Origin: an uncultured Paracoccaceae bacterium
GTDB lineage: Bacteria; Pseudomonadota; Alphaproteobacteria; Rhodobacterales; Rhodobacteraceae
Length of the DNA stretch: 64,000 nt
Direction of reading: 5' to 3'
NCBI GenBank assembly: GCA_947500135.1
Contig: CANMQX010000006.1
Location: 371,289 to 435,288 of the forward strand
Shown here: positions 54,555 through 63,128 of the stretch, one piece after another
Layout of the letters: each line of letters starts with the position of its first letter
How positions within the stretch are numbered: the first letter of the stretch is position 1
The notes under the pieces: model-generated
Told to the model about the DNA's origin: nothing
Databases searched by the model: none
The model's input: only the letters and a program-made list of their open reading frames with translations
Made by a program: the position numbers and the translations under genes

Positions 54555-55018
54555 GCGGCGGCCTGATTCTTTTTGGGAGAAAGAATTGAGAGGTTTATAA
54601 TCTTGGTCATTTCTTCGTCAATTGCAATTATACCCAATATTGCTCTGGTCGTTGCATCCTCTGGACCCCGCGGGATGTCTCGGATCATATCGGTGCTAAC
54701 ACCAATTATTTCAGACACGGATTCAACCAGAAGTCCTGCAATTGTTTCTTCAACTGCCGTGATGATGATGACGTGGCGTTCGGTCGGTTCAATTCTTTCG
54801 AATCCGAGTTTCGCGGCTAAATCAATGATCGGGATGACTGCGCCGCGCAAATTCATAACACCCAGAACATAGTCAGGTGAATGTGGTAGGGTGGTGACAG
54901 GTGACCAGCGGCGAATTTCGCGGATTTGCGTGATTTCGATACAAAAATTCTGCCCGCCGGCGACAAGTGTAACGAACTCCATCTCTTTTGCCGTCATGGC
55001 ATCAACTTGCTCTGACAT
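54551..55018 (-). CDS. cheW: Chemotaxis coupling protein CheW
   Basis: A 155-residue CheW-domain protein (ITQIREIRRW, HSPDYVLGVMNLRGAVIPIIDLA). It links receptors to CheA. ATG 55018 (MSEQVD) overlaps the end of cheA by 17 bases; the in-frame ATG at 55036 lies farther inside cheA. Confidence 0.95.
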   Translation of the reverse strand: MSEQVDAMTAKEMEFVTLVAGGQNFCIEITQIREIRRWSPVTTLPHSPDYVLGVMNLRGAVIPIIDLAAKLGFERIEPTERHVIIITAVEETIAGLLVESVSEIIGVSTDMIRDIPRGPEDATTRAILGIIAIDEEMTKIINLSILSPKKNQAAA

Positions 55019-57119
55019 GTGCCGCCTCTCTGTCATCTGTTGTTAGTCGGGTTTTTGCCGCCATGACTGATGTGATGGCATCAGGATCTATGATGAGGGC
55101 GATTTTGCCATCGCCGAGAATTGTAGCTCCAGAAACGCCATCGATTTCGCCATAATTGCCCAACATGCTTTTCACGACCACTTGGCGTTGATCAAAAATA
55201 TCATCTACGGCCAAGGCGCATTGAGCGATTGACTCGGTCTGAACAAGCAATAGAACCCTGTCGACCATGTCTTTTTGGCTTGGCTGGCTTCCAAGTCGTT
55301 CTGCCAGATCGATAATCGGGACATATTCACCACGGATCTTAAACAATTCACTATTAAGACCAAGCTTGGCGATATCACTCATATCAGGGCGAATTGTCTC
55401 CAGGATGCTGGAAATTGGAACCACCATGGTTTGATCGGCAACAGTGATAATCATACCGTCCATCACCGCCAGCGTAACGGGTAATGTGATCGAGAATGCA
55501 GTGCCAAAACCGGGATTTGAGTTGATAGCGATGCGACCACCCAACGCCGTTATCGCCGTCTTGACGACATCCATACCCACACCCCGCCCGGACAGGCTGG
55601 TGACTTCTTCAGCCGTCGAGAAGCCAGGCGCGAATAGCAAGTGATCAATTTCTTGATCGCTCAAGGCCGCGTCCGGCGCTATCAACCCTTTATTTATGGC
55701 GATGTCACGGATTTTGGACCGGTTCAGCCCTGCGCCATCATCTGCAATTTCAATGACGATGCTGCCTGAACGTTGACTGGCCGACAAGCGGAGTTGCCCT
55801 TGCCGGTCTTTCTTTTTTGCGACCCGATCTTCAGGCTTTTCAATACCGTGATCGATCGCATTTCTGATCATATGCGTGAGGGGGTCGGCCAATCTCTCGA
55901 CAACAGTTTTATCAACCTCCGTCGCCTCACCCTCAGTGATCAATTCGACGTCTTTACCAGTTGCATCCGCCGCCTCGCGTGCGATGCGCATCATACGCTG
56001 GAACAGCGGCTTCACTGGCTGCGCCCGGATGGCCATGACTCCTTCCTGGATTTCGCGCGCCAAAAATTTGTAGTCATCAAGATCAGCTAAGAGTTCGGCC
56101 AAATTTGGCAGGTCCGCCTCTTGCAGTCTTTGTGAGATAACAGATTGGTTAATGATTAACTCGCCTACCGCGTTGATAAGCCGATCTACACGCTCAGGAT
56201 CGACCCGAAGGGTTGTTGCCGCCGGTTTCTTGGCCGGCCGTTGTTTTTGCTGCTCTTTTACTGGAGTTGCGGACCCGGTCGGCGCGCTGTTCGCTTCCGG
56301 CAAGGCAACGGTTTTGATCTCTTCGGCTGTTAACACTTCAGCCAAATCAATGGATGGCTGCGCGGCCATATCGTCAACCATGTCCAACGAAACCACCTGA
56401 AGCGCACAGATATCATCCATGAATTGAAAGATATCGTGGATTTGCAAATCAGTCGTCAGACCCGCAATGTCAATCTGCCAGCTTAAATAGCCTTGCGACC
56501 ACGCAAAATCTGCAAACTCTGTCGGCAAATCCTGCATGTTTACGTCAACCGTCGCTTCGCCCAATTCCATAAGCGCAGCAATGATTAATGCTGGGTCATG
56601 TCCTAACGCATAGAATTCCGCACTTGGGTGAAACGAAACGCGATACCCTGCGGGCCCGACGTCAGGCATTCCAACATCCAGCGATAGCGCCTCGAACACG
56701 AACTCTTCTTCGGCGGCATCTTGTTCGTCGCCTTCTGGGCCGAGAAAGCCTTGCAATTCAGCAAGCATCGGATCGACCACCGCACGATTTGCAGGTGCGT
56801 TTTCACGCGCATCATCGGCCAGATCCGCCAAGATATCCCCTGCCCGCTGCAATACGCGCAAGAGTTTCTCATCCGTCTCCAGTTTTTCAGATCGCAGTTC
56901 GTCCAGAACGGTTTCGAACTTGTGGGCGAACCCCACCAGTTCATCCAATGCAAACGCACCAGCAGCACCCTTAATCGAGTGCACCGCACGAAACACCGCA
57001 TTGACCGTTTCAGCGTCGGCGTGACCTTTACGCATCTCGATAAGACCTTCGGTCAAATCGATGATAAGGTCTTCACATTCCTCAAAAAAAGCTTCGAGAA
57101 TGGAGGGATCATGCGCCAT
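55002..57119 (-). CDS. cheA: Chemotaxis histidine kinase CheA
   Basis: A 705-residue kinase. The Hpt domain has H47 (AVHSIKGAAGAF). A P2-like middle (about 150-260) follows, then dimerisation (RLINAVGELIINQSVISQRL), the ATPase with N-box HMIRNAIDHGIE and G-boxes (IADDGAGLN, GRGVGMD), and the CheW-like regulatory domain. It phosphorylates the CheY proteins. All catalytic motifs are present. Confidence 0.96.
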   Translation of the reverse strand: MAHDPSILEAFFEECEDLIIDLTEGLIEMRKGHADAETVNAVFRAVHSIKGAAGAFALDELVGFAHKFETVLDELRSEKLETDEKLLRVLQRAGDILADLADDARENAPANRAVVDPMLAELQGFLGPEGDEQDAAEEEFVFEALSLDVGMPDVGPAGYRVSFHPSAEFYALGHDPALIIAALMELGEATVDVNMQDLPTEFADFAWSQGYLSWQIDIAGLTTDLQIHDIFQFMDDICALQVVSLDMVDDMAAQPSIDLAEVLTAEEIKTVALPEANSAPTGSATPVKEQQKQRPAKKPAATTLRVDPERVDRLINAVGELIINQSVISQRLQEADLPNLAELLADLDDYKFLAREIQEGVMAIRAQPVKPLFQRMMRIAREAADATGKDVELITEGEATEVDKTVVERLADPLTHMIRNAIDHGIEKPEDRVAKKKDRQGQLRLSASQRSGSIVIEIADDGAGLNRSKIRDIAINKGLIAPDAALSDQEIDHLLFAPGFSTAEEVTSLSGRGVGMDVVKTAITALGGRIAINSNPGFGTAFSITLPVTLAVMDGMIITVADQTMVVPISSILETIRPDMSDIAKLGLNSELFKIRGEYVPIIDLAERLGSQPSQKDMVDRVLLLVQTESIAQCALAVDDIFDQRQVVVKSMLGNYGEIDGVSGATILGDGKIALIIDPDAITSVMAAKTRLTTDDREAAHVRAS

Positions 57120-57121
57120 GA

Positions 57122-57487
57122 CTACGCCCCGGTTAGTCGGCGAATAACCGAAATCAGCGACTCGTCCTCGAACGGTTTGACGATCCAGCCGGTGGCGCCT
57201 GCTTTTCGGGCTCGATCTTTTAGTGCTGGCCCACTTTCCGTTGTCAGCACAAGAACCGGAACCCCCCGGTTTGTGTCGCTGGCGCGGATGTCTTCAATCA
57301 CGCCAAAACCATCTTTGTTCGGCATGTTCACATCGGTGATAACCAGATCAGCGTGCTGTTCCTTGAATTTCTTAACACCATCAACGCCATCAACGGCAGT
57401 TGTCACTTCAAAACCCGCCCCCTCAAGGGTCATCGTCAGAAGACTGCGGATTGTACGCGAATCATCAATTGCAAGAATATGGGTCAT
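57122..57487 (-). CDS. cheY: CheY response regulator
   Basis: A 121-residue receiver. D8/D9, phosphoacceptor D52 (VITDVNMPNKDG), T in VLTTES and K in IVKPF are in place. Two bases before cheA. Standard output protein of the pathway. Confidence 0.94.
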   Translation of the reverse strand: MTHILAIDDSRTIRSLLTMTLEGAGFEVTTAVDGVDGVKKFKEQHADLVITDVNMPNKDGFGVIEDIRASDTNRGVPVLVLTTESGPALKDRARKAGATGWIVKPFEDESLISVIRRLTGA

Positions 57488-57771
57488 ACAATCGCTCCTT
57501 CGTCAGAAAGCGGCGCGGCGAGCCCAAGGGTTGTAAGGCTTTCAAGACATCCACCGCTTGGGTCGCGCAAGGTGAATGACACGCCGTCAGATGACCATTT
57601 TCGATGGGCAAAGATGACCATTTGCGCGGCTAACCCTGTCATTCGGTCTACAGAACCGCAGTGCAAAGCCACCGCTTGTCCCTGTCGTTCTTCCAGGAAA
57701 CTGTGAAGAATCTCACAGTCTTCAAGTTTCATCACTGGCGGCATTTCAAAAATTGCACAATCGGCTGTCAT
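57484..57771 (-). CDS. STAS-domain protein heading the chemotaxis operon
   Basis: A 95-residue protein with a STAS/MlaB-like fold by pattern (LEDCEILHSFLEER, VALHCGSVDRMTGLAAQMV). No Ser/Thr in the usual anti-anti-sigma phosphosite is certain; S40 in GSVDRM is the candidate. ATG 57771 (MTADCA) is the family start; the frame runs to 57882 through the structured leader. Its end overlaps cheY (ATGA). Confidence 0.82.
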   Translation of the reverse strand: MTADCAIFEMPPVMKLEDCEILHSFLEERQGQAVALHCGSVDRMTGLAAQMVIFAHRKWSSDGVSFTLRDPSGGCLESLTTLGLAAPLSDEGAIV

Positions 57772-58082
57772 GATTTGGGCATTCCATCCGTTAAACCGGC
57801 CCCGGCAACCGGGGTAAGAGACCCCGTTTATGACGGGCGGCCCATTAATTTCACGTAAACATAAGAACATGTCGCACTGCACAATTCATGCGCAACCACA
57901 TTCGTAAAAGCTGCAGACGTTCATGTGCGGGTTTCGTTCATCGCGCGAGAACCGCAAACCGCCAATTCACAAGATTTGCCGGAATATGCTGCTATGTGGC
58001 GAACCCATCAAGTTCACCACGCGCTGCAGTGCACCAAGCACGAAAACTAAGTAGTAAGCTCTGGCTGAGGCCTCTTGCGGTC
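57772..58082. other. 311-base gap between the chemotaxis operon and the dehydrogenase gene
   Basis: Both flanking genes are on the minus strand, so this region should hold the che promoter and the end of the dehydrogenase transcript. No gene is evident. The part at 57800-57837 can fold into competing hairpins. No clear -35/-10 pair was found by eye. Confidence 0.6.
57800..57837 (-). promoter_or_regulatory. Leader RNA with mutually exclusive hairpins before the che operon
   Basis: Three stems compete in the leader 29-66 bases before the STAS start. In plus-strand terms they are CCCCGG/CCGGGG (57800-57814, loop CAA), GGGGT/ACCCC (57811-57825) and CCCGT/ACGGG (57823-57837). The middle stem uses bases of both others. 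This arrangement is typical for RNA switches or attenuators. Confidence 0.4.
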
Positions 58083-58955
58083 TTAGCCTATGGCCTGGAG
58101 GCGTTTGAGAAGCGATGAGGTATCCCAACGCCCGCCGCCTAGCTTTTGGACGTCTTTGTAGAATTGATCAACCAAAGCTGTGACCGGCAAACTTGCCCCG
58201 TTTTCATCCGCCGTGCTGAGGCAAATACCAAGGTCCTTGCGCATCCAGTCTACCGCAAAACCATGATCGAAATGGTCATCAAGCATGGTCTCGTAACGGT
58301 TCGCCATTTGCCAGCTGCCCGCCGCACCTTGACTGATCACTTCGACAACTGCCCGGCCGTCCAGACCGGCCTTCTGGGCGAAATGCAATGCTTCGGACAA
58401 TCCCTGAACCAATCCAGCAATCGCAATCTGGTTGCACATCTTCGTCATTTGACCGGCACCGCTGTCGCCGATGCGGCGGCAAATCCGGGCATATGCCCCG
58501 ATTACGGCTTCTGCCGCGTCATAGCTTTCTTGCGTCCCGCCACACATCACTGACAAGACGCCGTTTTCCGCCCCCGCCTGACCGCCGGACACGGGCGCAT
58601 CAACAAAGGAGATGCCCCGGCCTTCAGCAGCGTCAAACAGTTCGCGTGTGACAGCCGCCGACACGGTTGTATGGTCAACAAAGATGCTGCCGTCGTCCAT
58701 ACCAGCAAAGGCGCCATCATCACCCAGACAGACTGAGCGTAGGTCATCATCATTGCCCACGCAGGCAAGAACCATCTCCGCACCAGACGCCGCCTGCACA
58801 GGCGTGGATGCCGCCTGACCGCCATGTTCGGCGACCCATTTTTCGGCCTTTGCGCCCGTGCGGTTATACACCGTCACGTCATGACCTGCGGCCTGAAGGT
58901 GCCCGGCCATCGGGTAGCCCATCACGCCCAGCCCCAGAAACGCCAATTTCGCCAT
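58083..58955 (-). CDS. 3-hydroxyisobutyrate dehydrogenase-family oxidoreductase
   Basis: A 290-residue beta-hydroxyacid dehydrogenase. The NAD(P) loop is FLGLGVMGYPMAGHL, followed by FVDAPVSGGQAGAENG (substrate site) and GAGQMTKMCNQ, in which the K is catalytic. Substrate may be 3-hydroxyisobutyrate, tartronate semialdehyde or similar. ATG 58955 is the family start; the frame continues to 59030 within the next gene. Confidence 0.92.
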   Translation of the reverse strand: MAKLAFLGLGVMGYPMAGHLQAAGHDVTVYNRTGAKAEKWVAEHGGQAASTPVQAASGAEMVLACVGNDDDLRSVCLGDDGAFAGMDDGSIFVDHTTVSAAVTRELFDAAEGRGISFVDAPVSGGQAGAENGVLSVMCGGTQESYDAAEAVIGAYARICRRIGDSGAGQMTKMCNQIAIAGLVQGLSEALHFAQKAGLDGRAVVEVISQGAAGSWQMANRYETMLDDHFDHGFAVDWMRKDLGICLSTADENGASLPVTALVDQFYKDVQKLGGGRWDTSSLLKRLQAIG

Positions 58956-58977
58956 GCAACTGTCCTTTACGTGCAGA

Positions 58978-60879
58978 TCAAGAATTACTGTCAGTTTCGG
59001 CCAATTCCCAAGGGATCGTAAAGGCGCCAAGCGCGGTCGTTATGTCGTCCTTGCTTGCCGATCCATTATTGGCAATATGCGCCACAAGACCGCGTTTCTT
59101 GTCCTCGGCCACGGATTGCACTTCGGTGCCGATATCAGCCAAGGCTTCATTGAAAACGCGGGTGATCGCCCGCTTGCGCAGATCTGGCTTGAAAATCTTC
59201 CCGACGGCCGTCTTGGGTAATTCGTCGAGTATTTCCAGATGCTTAGGGTGGGCTGCGCGTTCATGAATGTGATCTTTGGCAAATTCGAGCAACTCATCTT
59301 CCGTGATGCTCGCACCATCCACCAATTCAACAAAGGCGCAAGGCACCTCACCCGCATGTTTGTCCGGCTGACCGATAGCCCCGGCAAAGGCGACAGCATC
59401 GTGACCGGCAAGTGCTTCCTCAATCTCGGCGGGGTCAATGTTGTGGCCGCCTCGAATGATCAAATCCTTGGCGCGACCCGTGATCCATAGATAGCCGTCG
59501 GTGTCTTTGCGGCCCAGATCGCCGGTGCGCAGATATTGCGCATTGGAAATTGTCCCGGGATAGAACAGCCCATCGTTCTTTTCGGCCTCGGTGTAAGTCT
59601 TACCGCCATAGACGCCGGGGTTTGAGATGCAGATTTCACCGATCTCATCCACAGCAACCTCTTCACCGGTTGCCACGGACATGATCCTGACATCCGTATA
59701 AGGGAATGGCAGACCAATCGACCCAACACGCTTTTCACCATCAGGCGGATTGATGGACACCAGACATGTGGCCTCTGTCAGGCCGTAACCTTCGCAAATT
59801 GTCACGCCAGCAGCTGCTTCAAACCGCTTATAGAGCTCAAGCGGCAATGGGGCAGAGCCGCAAAAGGCCAGTCGCAGGGTCGAAATATCGGCATCTACCT
59901 TGCGCTGCATCAACGCCGACATGGCCGTTGGCACCGTGATCATGAACGTCACCTTGTGCTTTTCGATCAGCTTCCAGAAGTTGTCGAATACACCTTCGCC
60001 GCGATAGCCCTGCGGGGTCGGGAAGACAATTTCGGCCCCCGAACCAAGCGACGCCCCCATACTGACAATTGTCGCAAAGACGTGAAACAGCGGCAGCGGA
60101 CAGATTTGTACATCTGTTTCCGTGAACAGCAAACGACTACCAAGCCAAGCGTTGTAAACGATACCGGAATATCGGTGCTGCACGACCTTTGGCATGCCGG
60201 TCGTCCCGCCGGTATGGAAATAGGTGGCCACACGGTCGTTTGTGCTGTCTTCGAAGGTCAGTTCGGTTGGCTGCTTTGCCATCTCTGCATTGAAATTCAG
60301 TACCCTAGCATCGTGGTTGGTCGGGTTCTTGGGGCGGATCAATGGGACGATCAGGCGCTTGAGCCCGGTCAGATAGCGATGCAGGTCAACCTCAAGTATA
60401 GTCTTCACATTCGGGGCAAAACGGACAGCCTCTGCCGCCTTTTGCGCAAGGTCAGACTTCGGGAAGGCCCGCATCGTGACCAGCACCTTGGCATTCGTTT
60501 CGCGCAGGATAGAGGCGATCTGTTCGGCTTCCAGCAACGGATTAATAGGATTGACGATCCCAGCGACCTGCCCGCCAAGATAGGTCAGAACCGTTTCGGT
60601 CGCGTTCGGCAACAAAAACGCCACAACATCTTTTTCGCCGACGCCGAGAGACCGAAAGAGGTTTGCTGCTTGGCCCGTCTTGTCGCGCAGTTCCGACCAA
60701 CTCAGCGTTTCACAGGGCGAATTGGGGTCTGACAATAGCCGGAAAGAAACGGCGTTACGTGGGCCATGTTTTTTGGCCGTTTCGCTCAACAAGGCATAAG
60801 TCGTCTTGGGCAAGTCACGCGCGTCCCAAGGCATTTCGTTTTCAATCGCATTGCGATCATCGATATTTGCGTAGACCAT
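58978..60879 (-). CDS. Acyl-CoA synthetase (AMP-forming)
   Basis: A 633-residue ANL-superfamily ligase. The AMP motif is FHTGGTTGMPKVVQH, with EGYGLTEAT, TGDLGRKDTDGYLWITGR and the C-terminal catalytic Lys in TAVGKIFKP. It activates a fatty or other carboxylic acid as acyl-CoA. GGAGG before ATG 60879 (MVYANID) decides among several in-frame ATGs up to 60972. 22 bases before the dehydrogenase, so probably one operon. Confidence 0.94.
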   Translation of the reverse strand: MVYANIDDRNAIENEMPWDARDLPKTTYALLSETAKKHGPRNAVSFRLLSDPNSPCETLSWSELRDKTGQAANLFRSLGVGEKDVVAFLLPNATETVLTYLGGQVAGIVNPINPLLEAEQIASILRETNAKVLVTMRAFPKSDLAQKAAEAVRFAPNVKTILEVDLHRYLTGLKRLIVPLIRPKNPTNHDARVLNFNAEMAKQPTELTFEDSTNDRVATYFHTGGTTGMPKVVQHRYSGIVYNAWLGSRLLFTETDVQICPLPLFHVFATIVSMGASLGSGAEIVFPTPQGYRGEGVFDNFWKLIEKHKVTFMITVPTAMSALMQRKVDADISTLRLAFCGSAPLPLELYKRFEAAAGVTICEGYGLTEATCLVSINPPDGEKRVGSIGLPFPYTDVRIMSVATGEEVAVDEIGEICISNPGVYGGKTYTEAEKNDGLFYPGTISNAQYLRTGDLGRKDTDGYLWITGRAKDLIIRGGHNIDPAEIEEALAGHDAVAFAGAIGQPDKHAGEVPCAFVELVDGASITEDELLEFAKDHIHERAAHPKHLEILDELPKTAVGKIFKPDLRKRAITRVFNEALADIGTEVQSVAEDKKRGLVAHIANNGSASKDDITTALGAFTIPWELAETDSNS

Positions 60880-60995
60880 CGCGGTCTCCTCCCCTGTCAT
60901 ATCCTCCGCCAATGTTATCATTGGCGATTGGCCCCTCTTGGCCAGCGTGGGCAAAACGGGTCGGAATCGCAAGTATGACGCTACGAAAATCTTTT

Positions 60996-62786
60996 TTATT
61001 CTGCGGCAACACCGGCAGTGAATTGCAAACGGGCAAGGCGGGCATAAAGCCCATCCTGGGCCACAAGGCTATCATGGGTGCCCTGCGCCACAATCTGTCC
61101 TGCATCAAAGACGATGATACGGTCTGCCTTTTTAACCGTCGCCAACCGATGCGCCACAATCAGCGTCGTCCGATTTTGCGCCAGCGCCTCCACCGCTTTC
61201 TGCACGGCACTTTCGCTCTCCGCATCCAGCGCGCTTGTTGCTTCATCCAGCAACAAAATCGGGGCATCGCGCAAAATCGCGCGCGCGATGGCGATACGTT
61301 GCTTTTGACCGCCCGACAGCATGACACCGCGCTCACCAACGTAACTGTCATAGCCTTCGGGCAAGGCGGTCAGGAAATCATGCGCAGCCGCTGCAATGGC
61401 CGCTTTTTCGACCTCCGCGTCCGTCGCATCAGGGCGACCGAAACGGATATTTTCACGCGCGGTATCAGCAAAAATCACCGGGTCCTGTGGCACCAAAGCT
61501 ATTTGCTGCCGGAACACGGATCGGTCAAATGTACGAATATCGGTGCCATCCAGCTTGATTGCGCCGCTTTGCGGATCATAAAATCGCAGAGCCATTTGAA
61601 TGACGGTGGTCTTACCCGCGCCGGATGGGCCCACCAACGCGACTGTCTCACCCGGGGCGATTTCCAGGCTGACATCATCCAGGGCCGAAATACTGGGGCG
61701 CGATGGGTAGCTGAATTTCACATTGTCAAAGCTGATCCGCCCGGTCAGCCGCGGAACGGCTTGCGGGTTTGCCGGATCGACAACCGTATCTTTGGCGGTC
61801 AGCAATTCGACCAACCGTTCCGTCGCCCCAGCGGCCCGCTGCAATTCACCCCAGATTTCGGTCAATGCAGCCAACGCACCCGCCACCATAATCGTGTAGA
61901 TCATGAACTGCACCAGCTCGCCTTCGGTGATGGCGCCAGAGCGTACGTCATTAGCTCCCATCCAGAGGAACGCCACGATCGCAGAAAAAGCAATGAAAAT
62001 AACGACAGCGGTGACCACAGCGCGAGTACGAATACGTTTAAGCGCGACGGCGAAACCTTTTTCAGTAACATCGCCAAATCTGCCACGACTAAGCGTCTCG
62101 TGCGAAAAGGCTTGAACGGTTTGTGCGGACGACAAAAATTCGGAAGCATTACCGCTCGATTGCGCAATGATGTCCTGGTTTTCTTTCGACAGCTTCCGTA
62201 CCCGCCGTCCCATTATGATAATAGGCAAGACGACGACTGGGATCGGCCACAACACAAGCAACGACATCTTGATCGAAGTATAAAGCATCAAACCGATGCC
62301 CCCGACAAAGATCAGAATGTTTCTCAACGCGACAGAAATCGAACTTCCGATCACTGAAAGAAGCAAGGTTGTATCAGTCGTTATCCGACTCAGCACCTCA
62401 CCTGTCATGATCCGCTCAAAGAACGCAGGGCTCATCCCGATCATGCGGTCGAAAACCGCTTTCCGGATATCTGCTACAACCCGCTCACCAAGCCGGGTGA
62501 CAAGGTAGTAACGCAGCGCAGTACCCACCGCCAAAAGCGCGGCGATGCCCATCGCTGCAAGAAAGTAACCTTGCAAGATTTCCCAGTTCTCATCATCGAA
62601 ACCATCGATAACACGTCGTGCAGCAATGGGTATTGCCAGCGAAGCCATCGCCGTCAGGACAAGCGCACAAAGTGCCCCGGTCAACATGCCTCGATATGGC
62701 TGCATGAAAGGCCAAAGAGCTTTCAGCGCACCAATCTGCTTTGATGATGTGCGTTCTTCGATAGCGTTCTTTTGGGGCGATGCCAT
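60996..62786 (-). CDS. ABC exporter, fused membrane and ATPase domains
   Basis: A 596-residue half-transporter of the MsbA/multidrug type. Six membrane helices (about 25-310) precede the ATPase: Walker A GPSGAGKTT, signature LSGGQKQRIAIARAI, Walker B ILLLDEATSALD and the H-loop VAHRLATV. It should act as a homodimer. ATG 62786 is preferred; 62816 adds ten residues. Confidence 0.94.
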   Translation of the reverse strand: MASPQKNAIEERTSSKQIGALKALWPFMQPYRGMLTGALCALVLTAMASLAIPIAARRVIDGFDDENWEILQGYFLAAMGIAALLAVGTALRYYLVTRLGERVVADIRKAVFDRMIGMSPAFFERIMTGEVLSRITTDTTLLLSVIGSSISVALRNILIFVGGIGLMLYTSIKMSLLVLWPIPVVVLPIIIMGRRVRKLSKENQDIIAQSSGNASEFLSSAQTVQAFSHETLSRGRFGDVTEKGFAVALKRIRTRAVVTAVVIFIAFSAIVAFLWMGANDVRSGAITEGELVQFMIYTIMVAGALAALTEIWGELQRAAGATERLVELLTAKDTVVDPANPQAVPRLTGRISFDNVKFSYPSRPSISALDDVSLEIAPGETVALVGPSGAGKTTVIQMALRFYDPQSGAIKLDGTDIRTFDRSVFRQQIALVPQDPVIFADTARENIRFGRPDATDAEVEKAAIAAAAHDFLTALPEGYDSYVGERGVMLSGGQKQRIAIARAILRDAPILLLDEATSALDAESESAVQKAVEALAQNRTTLIVAHRLATVKKADRIIVFDAGQIVAQGTHDSLVAQDGLYARLARLQFTAGVAAE

Positions 62787-62881
62787 AGTCGTCTCACATT
62801 TCTCTTGGGACGACATAAATATGCAGGTCAGGATTCACAAGGTGACGAAAGGTGCCAGTATGACGCAATGCAGGTGAGGGA

Positions 62882-62926
62882 TGGAGCGGGCGACGGGAAT
62901 CGAACCCCTATCATCAGCTTGGAAGA
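62882..62926 (-). tRNA. Degenerate 3' fragment of tRNA-Gly
   Basis: The first 26 bases (62882-62907) are identical to the CCA end, acceptor strand and T arm of the intact tRNA-Gly 136 bases away. Similarity continues with mismatches through the anticodon loop (TTCC kept). The 5' half is missing, so it cannot be a working tRNA. It is probably an integration or recombination scar. Confidence 0.75.
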
Positions 62927-63017
62927 CAAACGCCTAATTTGGAAATAACTCTATAATTTCATGGGGATAATCTATTCCATATATTGTCTTTGTCGGCAAT
63001 CTGTCGGAAAAGATTTC

Positions 63018-63091
63018 TGGAGCGGGCGACGGGAATCGAACCCGTATCTCTTGCTTGGAAGGCAAGGGTCTTACCATTACACAACGCCCGC
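63018..63091 (-). tRNA. tRNA-Gly(TCC)
   Basis: A 74-base tRNA with encoded CCA. Acceptor arms GCGGGCG and CGCCCGC pair perfectly. The anticodon stem CTTGC/GCAAG holds the loop CTTCCAA with anticodon TCC. The T arm has the standard GGTTCGATTCC loop region. Confidence 0.95.
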
Positions 63092-63128
63092 GCCGACAGA
63101 CGTTTCGTATTGAAGCCGTCTATTGAGG

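Noticed and set aside
57780..57840. c-di-GMP-I riboswitch before the che operon
   Set aside because: Only the 3' end looks vaguely similar; the conserved GGGACGCAAAGCC-type core is absent.
60663..62357. 564-codon open frame on the plus strand
   Set aside because: It is antisense to the acyl-CoA synthetase and ABC exporter genes, has no ribosome site and low-complexity, His/Arg/Gln-rich composition typical of shadows in GC-rich genes.
62882..62926. Second working tRNA-Gly
   Set aside because: The 5' acceptor strand and D arm are missing and the anticodon stem does not pair.
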